Part shown: positions 58,985 to 64,000 of the stretch, piece after piece
Layout: each line of letters starts with the position of its first letter
Position numbering within the stretch: position 1 is the first letter of the stretch
Assembly: GCA_039179985.1 (NCBI GenBank)
Contig: JBCDED010000008.1
Location: 3,843-67,842, forward strand
Direction: 5' to 3'
DNA: 64,000 nt
From: JBCCMQ01 sp039179985
GTDB taxonomy: Bacteria > Pseudomonadota > Alphaproteobacteria > Rhodobacterales > Rhodobacteraceae
Notes under the pieces: generated by a model
Databases searched by the model: none
What the model was told of the DNA's origin: nothing
Seen by the model: the letters and a program-made list of their open reading frames with translations, nothing else
Program-made: the position numbers and the translations under genes

Positions 58985-59977
58985 TTAGTCTCCGAAATCC
59001 AGGACGTTCGACGCCCAGGAAAGACCCACTCCAAAGCCGGAAACAACAGTCTTGCCGGTAAGCTGCCCGCGTGCCGCCAGTCGTTCCATTGCGATGGGGA
59101 TCGATGACGACACCGTATTTCCTATGTCGTTGATCTCAATCGGCACCCGGTCTGGATCCAGTTCCATGCGCCGCGCCAGAAGCTGAAGCATGTACTGCGA
59201 CGCCTGGTGGAAAACAAACAGGGAAACATCTTCGCGGTTCACCCCGTTTCGCTCCATCGCGCGGTCGACCGACGCGGGCACGCGTGTTTGCATGAAATCG
59301 AGTATAGCGCGGCCATCCATTTGCACCCGGTAGTCGTCAAGGACCACAGTCTTGGTCGCCTCCGTGTCATCAATTGAGACTGTCGGCGCCCGCGACCCAC
59401 CGGCGTCAACCCGAAGGCCCATACCTCCGGCTCCGTCGGTGCCATAGTCTGCTTTGCCAACGACAACGGCGCCCCCCTTCGTCATGACCGTCGCCGACGC
59501 CGCGTCACCAAAGACTGTGACAGTGGCCCTATCGTTGCGCGACATCGCGCGCGAATAGGGATCGCAGGTGACGATCAAACCGGCTTCGAAACCTTCGGCC
59601 AGCGCCAGGGCATTGGCCAGCGAAAGGGCATAGACCCATCCCGAGCAAGCCAGTGAGATATCGAACGCCGCCAGCTCCGGTTTTGCTCCAAGCCCGTCGG
59701 CCAGAAGTGATGAGCTTTGCGGCAAACGGAAGTCAGGTGCCTGCGTAACGAAAACGATAAAGTCGAGGTCAGAGGCTTCGAGCCCTGCCCGTTCCAATCC
59801 ACGCGTCGTAGCTAGGAGCGCGAGATCAAGAGGGTTTTGGTCGGGGCTTAGAAACCTGCGGCTTTCGATGCCCACCTTGTTGCGAATGAAGCTCTCGTCA
59901 CCCCCTGTCCATTCGGCCACTTCCGCTGCGGTAACGATGCGGTCTGGTAACGCGCTTGCGAACTCAAGCTGCCACAT
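58985..59977 (-). CDS. 3-oxoacyl-ACP synthase III (KAS III/FabH-like)
   Basis: 330-residue thiolase-fold condensing enzyme. The whole KAS III triad is present: Cys111 in ISLACSGWVYALSL, His256 in FVFHQASQYML and Asn286 in INDIGNTVSSSIPIAM. GGDESFIRNKVGIESRR is the typical N-terminal CoA-binding region. It could condense acyl-CoA with malonyl-ACP or simply transfer an acyl group to the neighbouring carrier. It is the first gene of the leftward cluster that ends at 54.85 kb. The 271 bases upstream to pgi hold no gene I can support. Confidence 0.92.
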   Translation of the reverse strand: MWQLEFASALPDRIVTAAEVAEWTGGDESFIRNKVGIESRRFLSPDQNPLDLALLATTRGLERAGLEASDLDFIVFVTQAPDFRLPQSSSLLADGLGAKPELAAFDISLACSGWVYALSLANALALAEGFEAGLIVTCDPYSRAMSRNDRATVTVFGDAASATVMTKGGAVVVGKADYGTDGAGGMGLRVDAGGSRAPTVSIDDTEATKTVVLDDYRVQMDGRAILDFMQTRVPASVDRAMERNGVNREDVSLFVFHQASQYMLQLLARRMELDPDRVPIEINDIGNTVSSSIPIAMERLAARGQLTGKTVVSGFGVGLSWASNVLDFGD

Positions 59978-60248
59978 CTCTCTTCACCCCTGGGGCCGTC
60001 CTGCCGTGCATGTGGTCCGTCCACTGCGCGGCCCTCGTTGAAGCATCTTAAAACACCAGGCTTCGCTAAAGGTCAACGTGTTCATATCTTCTCTGCGGGG
60101 CGAAACAAGACCCCTAATACGAAGGGAATCGGCCAGAACCTGACATAGGAAGAGCTACTGCGCAGAGCCTTCCGGCGGCCGACGGTCGCTACTCTGTAAA
60201 CCCGCTGGACCGCGCCAACCGGATGGGTGAATTCGGCACCAGGGACCT

Positions 60249-61838
60249 TCAGACACTATGCGCAAGTGCGTAGGCCACGAGGTTCTTTGTGCTGCCGTCC
60301 TTGCCCTCGGACGAGGCTTCGCCCGCCACGATGGGTTCCAGCGCTTTGGCCAGTTCCTTACCCAGTTCCACGCCCCACTGGTCGTAGCTGTTTATCCCCA
60401 GGATCACGCCTTCGACAAAGACCCGGTGTTCATAAAGCGCGATAATCTGGCCAAGGACCCGGGGCGTGAGCACGGGGTAAATCAGCGTGGTTGACGGGCG
60501 GTTGCCGGGAAAGACGCGGTGGCGGGCCTGCCGTTCGAGCTCTGCGCCCGTCAGCCCCGCTTGCGCCATCATCTCGCGCGCGGTGTCCAGCGAGCGGCCG
60601 CGCATCAGCGCCTCGGACTGTGCCAGGCAATTGGCCACTAGAAGGCGGTGCTGGTGGGCGAGTTCCGGCTCGTGGCCGCGGGCGCCCACGAGGAACTCAC
60701 AAGGCACAACCCGCGTGCCCTGGTGGATCAGTTGGTAAAAGGCGTGCTGGCCGTTCGTGCCCGGCTCGCCCCAGACGATGGGGCCGGAGTTGATCGGCAG
60801 ATCGGTGCCGTCCATGGATACCCGCTTGCCGTTCGATTCCATTTCCAGTTGCTGCAGGTAGGCCGGAAGGCGCGCAAGGCGCTGTTCATATGGCAGGACG
60901 GCGCGCGTGGCGTGGCCGGCGATCTGGTTGTGCCAGACACCAACGATGGCCAGAAGCACCGGCAGGTTCTCTGCCGAAGGCGCCGTGCGAAAATGCGCGT
61001 CCATCTCGGCGCCGCCTGCAAGGAAGTCGCGAAAATTCGCAGGCCCGATAGCGATCATCAGCGACAGGCCGATGGGCCCCCACATGGAATAGCGCCCTCC
61101 CACCCAATCAGCGAAGCCAAAGACGCGGGCCTCGGGGATGCCCCAGGCGGCGGTCTTTTCCAAGGCCGAAGACAGCGCCGCGAATTGCTCCGCAGGGCTA
61201 CCGCCACCCGCCTCCATCCAGGCCTTGGCGGTGGCCGCGTTGGTCATGGTCTCGATTGTGGTGAAGGTCTTGGAGGCGACAATCACCAGCGTCGTCTTTG
61301 GATCGCACTGGCCGAGGATGTCTTTGATATGAGCGCCGTCCACATTTGAGACGAAATGGCAGCGCGGCCCGTCGTGGTAGGGTGCCAGAGCGATGGTGGC
61401 CATGGCAGGCCCGAGGTCCGACCCGCCGATGCCGATGTTGACCACGTCGCGAATGGCGCTGCCGCGGACCTCATCCGCAAAGGCCGCCATGCGGTCGAGT
61501 GTCTCCCGGACCTCGGGCATCACGTTCTCGCCGTCCACCTGGACCCGGTCTTCCCTTGATCGAAGCGCCGTGTGCAGCACCGCCCTGCCCTCGGTCTCGT
61601 TGATCTTGTCGCCTTGAAACATGGCACTGCGCCGGGCGGCGAGGCCGGTGGTTTCCACCAATTCTAAGAGCAGAGTCCGCGCCTCGGCGTCGATCCCGGT
61701 TTTGGAGTAGTCGAACATCAGATCGCCCAGGCTGGCCGAAAAATCTCTGGCGCGGTTCGGGTCTTCGAAAAGCGCGAGGATTTGCCGCCCGGCGGTGCTG
61801 TCGTGGTGCGCAGCCAGGCGTGTCCAAATGTCGGTCAT
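60249..61838 (-). CDS. pgi: Glucose-6-phosphate isomerase
   Basis: 529 residues. Interconverts glucose-6-P and fructose-6-P. Family motifs: VVNIGIGGSDLGPAMA, VSNVDGAHIKDIL, VIVASKTFTTIETMTNA, FGFADWVGGRYSMWGPIG, QQLEMESNGKRV, GPIVWGEPGTNGQHAFYQLIHQG and GVILGINSYDQWGVELGK. I start at the ATG at 61838 (MTDIWTRLAAHH); the frame is open 181 codons upstream but that is an out-of-frame reading of pgl. Last gene of zwf-pgl-pgi. Confidence 0.96.
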   Translation of the reverse strand: MTDIWTRLAAHHDSTAGRQILALFEDPNRARDFSASLGDLMFDYSKTGIDAEARTLLLELVETTGLAARRSAMFQGDKINETEGRAVLHTALRSREDRVQVDGENVMPEVRETLDRMAAFADEVRGSAIRDVVNIGIGGSDLGPAMATIALAPYHDGPRCHFVSNVDGAHIKDILGQCDPKTTLVIVASKTFTTIETMTNAATAKAWMEAGGGSPAEQFAALSSALEKTAAWGIPEARVFGFADWVGGRYSMWGPIGLSLMIAIGPANFRDFLAGGAEMDAHFRTAPSAENLPVLLAIVGVWHNQIAGHATRAVLPYEQRLARLPAYLQQLEMESNGKRVSMDGTDLPINSGPIVWGEPGTNGQHAFYQLIHQGTRVVPCEFLVGARGHEPELAHQHRLLVANCLAQSEALMRGRSLDTAREMMAQAGLTGAELERQARHRVFPGNRPSTTLIYPVLTPRVLGQIIALYEHRVFVEGVILGINSYDQWGVELGKELAKALEPIVAGEASSEGKDGSTKNLVAYALAHSV

Positions 61839-61858
61839 CCAAAATATCTCCGGAAAGG

Positions 61859-62533
61859 TTATGCGGCCCAGTGCACCGTGGTACCAGGCAGGATCGCGGC
61901 GGCGGGGGCCTCCATGGGATCGCCGATGCGCACGGCGCGGTCCATGGCCTGGCGTTTCTCGGCGCCGGTGATCACGATATGCCGTGCGAGTGCGCCTTTG
62001 AGGACGGGCGCGGTCAGGGTAACGCGAGGCTCGGGCGCGCCCGCAGCGCGCATTGCCATGACCGGCGCCGCATTGCCCTTCAGCGCGGCGCCCAGGTTGT
62101 CGGCGCCCGGAAAGAGCGAAGCGGTGTGCATATCCGTGCCCATGCCGAGCAGCATCACCGAAACGGGCAGTTCGTCGGCAAACGCTTCGGTCAGTTTGGG
62201 CAGCCCCTCTTCCGGCGTCGCGTCGCCCGTGTAGAGCGGGATGAGCTGCGCCTTCGCCGCGCGGTCCGTAAGCAGTCGATCTTTCAGAAGGCGCGTATTT
62301 GAGCGCTCGGAGGATTCGGGCACCCAGCGTTCGTCGGTCAAAAAGACGTGGACCCGCTCCCAGTCGAGATCCGCCGCGCAAAGATTGTCGAAGATCGGCC
62401 CCGGCGTCGTGCCGCCCGGCACGGCGAAACTGGCGTGATCATGCTGAAAAAGGCAGTTCTCCAGCTCGCCCGCGAGTAAATTCGCGAGATCGATCATCAT
62501 CATTTCGCGGTCGGGGTATTCGACGAATTTCAC
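61859..62533 (-). CDS. pgl: 6-phosphogluconolactonase
   Basis: 224 residues from a GTG that overlaps the zwf stop (GTGA). It hydrolyses 6-phosphogluconolactone. Motifs: FAVPGGTTPGPIFDNL, WERVHVFLTDERWVPESSERSN and VMLLGMGTDMHTASLFPGA, all standard for the DevB/Pgl family, with VIVTGAEKRQAMDRAV-like block near the end (HIVITGAEKRQAMDRA). Between zwf and pgi in one operon. Confidence 0.95.
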   Translation of the reverse strand: MKFVEYPDREMMMIDLANLLAGELENCLFQHDHASFAVPGGTTPGPIFDNLCAADLDWERVHVFLTDERWVPESSERSNTRLLKDRLLTDRAAKAQLIPLYTGDATPEEGLPKLTEAFADELPVSVMLLGMGTDMHTASLFPGADNLGAALKGNAAPVMAMRAAGAPEPRVTLTAPVLKGALARHIVITGAEKRQAMDRAVRIGDPMEAPAAAILPGTTVHWAA

Positions 62534-63984
62534 GACCGTATCTCCCGCCAGCGCCGCCCGTCGCGGTGCATGAGCATCATGGCATCATCGGGGCCGGAAT
62601 TGCCAATGTCGTAGGGGTCAGGCTTGTCTCCCCGGCTCAGCCAGCCCTCAATGATCGGGTCGGTCCAGGCCCAGGCGGCTTCGACCTCGTCGCCGCGCAT
62701 AAAGAGCGTCTGGTTGCCCCGGATCACGTCCATGATCAGCCGTTCGTAAGCATCGGGCCCGGCGCCGGCATCCTGCCCGAGCGCCTCGGCGAAGGTCATG
62801 TCGAGAGGCACGTCAACCAGCCGCATCCCCCCCGGCCCCGGCTCTTTGATCGTCACGCGCAGGTCGATCCCTTCGTTCGGTTGCAGGCGGATCGACAGTT
62901 CGTTGGGACGTCCGAAATTGCCTTCCCCGAATATCGAGTGCGGCGGTTCCTTAAATGACACGACAATCTCGGACATACGTGCGCGCAGGCATTTTCCCGT
63001 GCGCAGGTAAAACGGCGTGTTGTTCCAGCGCCAGTTCGCGACCTGCACCTTCAGCGCGATATAGCTCTCCGTGACGCTATCGGGGTCGCCCACGTCCTCC
63101 AGATACCCCGGCTTCTTACCGGTCTTGGCGTACTGACCGCGGACGATTTCATCGGCGCTGACAGGTTCTAGGGCCCGGATGACTTTCAGCTTCTCATCGC
63201 GTACCGCGCCCGGGTCGAACTTTGAAGGCGGTTCCATGGCCGTGAGGCACAGAAGCTGCATCAGGTGATTTTGCACCATGTCCCGCATCGCGCCGGATTT
63301 GTCGTAGTATTCGCCGCGTCCGCCAACGCCCACGGTTTCGGCAACGGTGATCTGCACATGATCCACGTATTGGGCGTTCCAAAGCGGCTCAAACAGAATA
63401 TTGCCAAAGCGGATCGCCATAAGGTTCTGGACAGTCTCTTTGCCCAGGTAGTGGTCGATCCGGTAGATCTGGTGCTCGTCGAAATGCTCGGCCAGCGTGG
63501 CGTTCAGCGCCTTGGCGCTGTCAAGGTCGCGGCCAAAGGGCTTTTCCACGACGATCCGGCTTTCAGCGTCGGCGATCTTGTGGTGGTGCAGCCGTTCGGC
63601 CAGATCCCCGAAAAGCGACGGACCCACCGAGAAGTAGAAGGCCTTCACCACATCCTTGCGCACGAGCTTGCGCAACTCGGACCAGCCGCCATCGCCCTTT
63701 GCGTCAATGGGCACATAGTGAAGGCGCTCAAGGAAGGCGGCAGTAGTTTCGGTGTCGCCCTCCTTCGACGCGAACTCCGCCAGCGCTTCGGCCATCTGTT
63801 TGCGGTAGGCGGCATCGTCGAGTTTTGCGCGCGCTGCCCCGATAACCCGCGCTTCAGCGGGCATCTGACCGCTGACAAAACGCCGAAAAAGCCCCGGCAG
63901 GATCTTTCGCCGGGCCAGATCGCCCGTACCGCCGAAGATAACAAGATCGAAGGGATCGACCGGGATGACTCGCGAAACCATCAT
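62530..63984 (-). CDS. zwf: Glucose-6-phosphate dehydrogenase
   Basis: 484 residues. Oxidises glucose-6-P to 6-phosphogluconolactone. Cofactor motif LVIFGGTGDLARRKILPGL, catalytic IYRIDHYLGKETVQNLMAIRFGN, KPFGRDLDSAKALN and FYLRTGKCLRARMSEIVVSFK are all intact. ATG-ATG start at 63984/63981 with GGCGAGGGCAG ahead, 16 bases from the window edge, so the gene is complete. It leads the operon feeding the Entner-Doudoroff or pentose-phosphate route from glucose made by the agl/bgl/glk locus. Confidence 0.97.
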   Translation of the reverse strand: MMVSRVIPVDPFDLVIFGGTGDLARRKILPGLFRRFVSGQMPAEARVIGAARAKLDDAAYRKQMAEALAEFASKEGDTETTAAFLERLHYVPIDAKGDGGWSELRKLVRKDVVKAFYFSVGPSLFGDLAERLHHHKIADAESRIVVEKPFGRDLDSAKALNATLAEHFDEHQIYRIDHYLGKETVQNLMAIRFGNILFEPLWNAQYVDHVQITVAETVGVGGRGEYYDKSGAMRDMVQNHLMQLLCLTAMEPPSKFDPGAVRDEKLKVIRALEPVSADEIVRGQYAKTGKKPGYLEDVGDPDSVTESYIALKVQVANWRWNNTPFYLRTGKCLRARMSEIVVSFKEPPHSIFGEGNFGRPNELSIRLQPNEGIDLRVTIKEPGPGGMRLVDVPLDMTFAEALGQDAGAGPDAYERLIMDVIRGNQTLFMRGDEVEAAWAWTDPIIEGWLSRGDKPDPYDIGNSGPDDAMMLMHRDGRRWREIRS

Positions 63985-64000
63985 TCTGCCCTCGCCTTAC

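Noticed and set aside
54304..60248. Integrative element using tRNA-Gly as attachment site
   Set aside because: No integrase gene and no repeat of the tRNA 3' end were found up to pgi; composition alone is not enough to call an element.
61839..62381. Upstream extension of the pgi frame
   Set aside because: It covers pgl out of frame and lacks similarity; normal Pgi length is reached from the ATG at 61838.

Overview
The window is about 64 kb of high-GC, densely packed, gene-only chromosome from an alphaproteobacterium, most likely a member of the Rhodobacteraceae/Roseobacter group. The inference rests on several markers: an aglEFGAK-type alpha-glucoside operon, a zwf-pgl-pgi operon, a tandem glycine riboswitch ahead of gcvTHP, the 'virulence factor'-MTHFR-pterin methyltransferase-RACE cluster, and frequent ATGA-type overlaps between genes. 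No insertion sequence, phage gene or CRISPR array was seen.

Layout. 1-2.9 kb: rsmB (cut by the window edge), guaB and an HpcH/HpaI aldolase, all on the minus strand. 3.0-14.5 kb: sugar-use locus. An ABC importer (two tandem binding proteins, two permeases, one ATPase) and an alpha-glucosidase run leftward. A divergent LacI-family regulator, a GH1 beta-glucosidase and glucokinase run rightward. LacI-type palindromes sit at the divergent promoters and ahead of the beta-glucosidase. 14.6-21.3 kb: chemotaxis cluster (STAS, cheY, cheA, cheW, cheR, cheY2, an unknown protein, then convergent cheD and cheB). 21.5-24.3 kb: hydantoinase, VOC protein and a DapA-like aldolase. 24.3-29.0 kb: glycine riboswitch and gcvT-gcvH-gcvP. 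29.0-35.9 kb: leftward operon with a dipeptide-type ABC transporter, aldehyde dehydrogenase, thioesterase, SDR and phosphotransferase. 35.9-41.7 kb: glutathione peroxidase, DUF4149, HxlR regulator with a divergent metallo-beta-lactamase protein, then an oligopeptide-binding protein, an M20 peptidase and DUF2165. 42.5-45.8 kb: a secreted Cache-like protein and a methyl-accepting chemotaxis protein. 45.9-49.0 kb: ppx/gppA, rlmE, a FAD oxidoreductase and a stand-alone Lrp-type RAM domain. 49.2-54.2 kb: one-carbon/cobalamin cluster, probably part of a split methionine synthase system. 54.3 kb: tRNA-Gly(CCC), followed by a lipoprotein. 54.9-60.0 kb: a lower-GC block encoding KAS III, acyl carrier protein, an unknown protein, an MBOAT acyltransferase, an SGNH-like protein and a second unknown membrane-anchored protein. 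60.2-64.0 kb: pgi, pgl and zwf.

How it fits together. Imported alpha-glucosides would be cut by AglA, and beta-glucosides by the GH1 enzyme. Glucose is phosphorylated by Glk and enters the Zwf-Pgl branch at the right end of the window. The che cluster and the Cache/MCP pair give sensing and adaptation. The gcv operon and the 49-54 kb cluster both supply or use folate-bound one-carbon units.

The best candidate for an undescribed system is the 54.9-60.0 kb block. It looks like a dedicated acyl-ACP supply (KAS III plus ACP) coupled to a membrane O-acyltransferase (MBOAT plus SGNH), analogous to alginate acetylation machinery but with its own acyl carrier. Other points worth attention are the mirrored promoter-operators of the agl locus and the matching poly-arginine tails on two cobalamin-cluster proteins.
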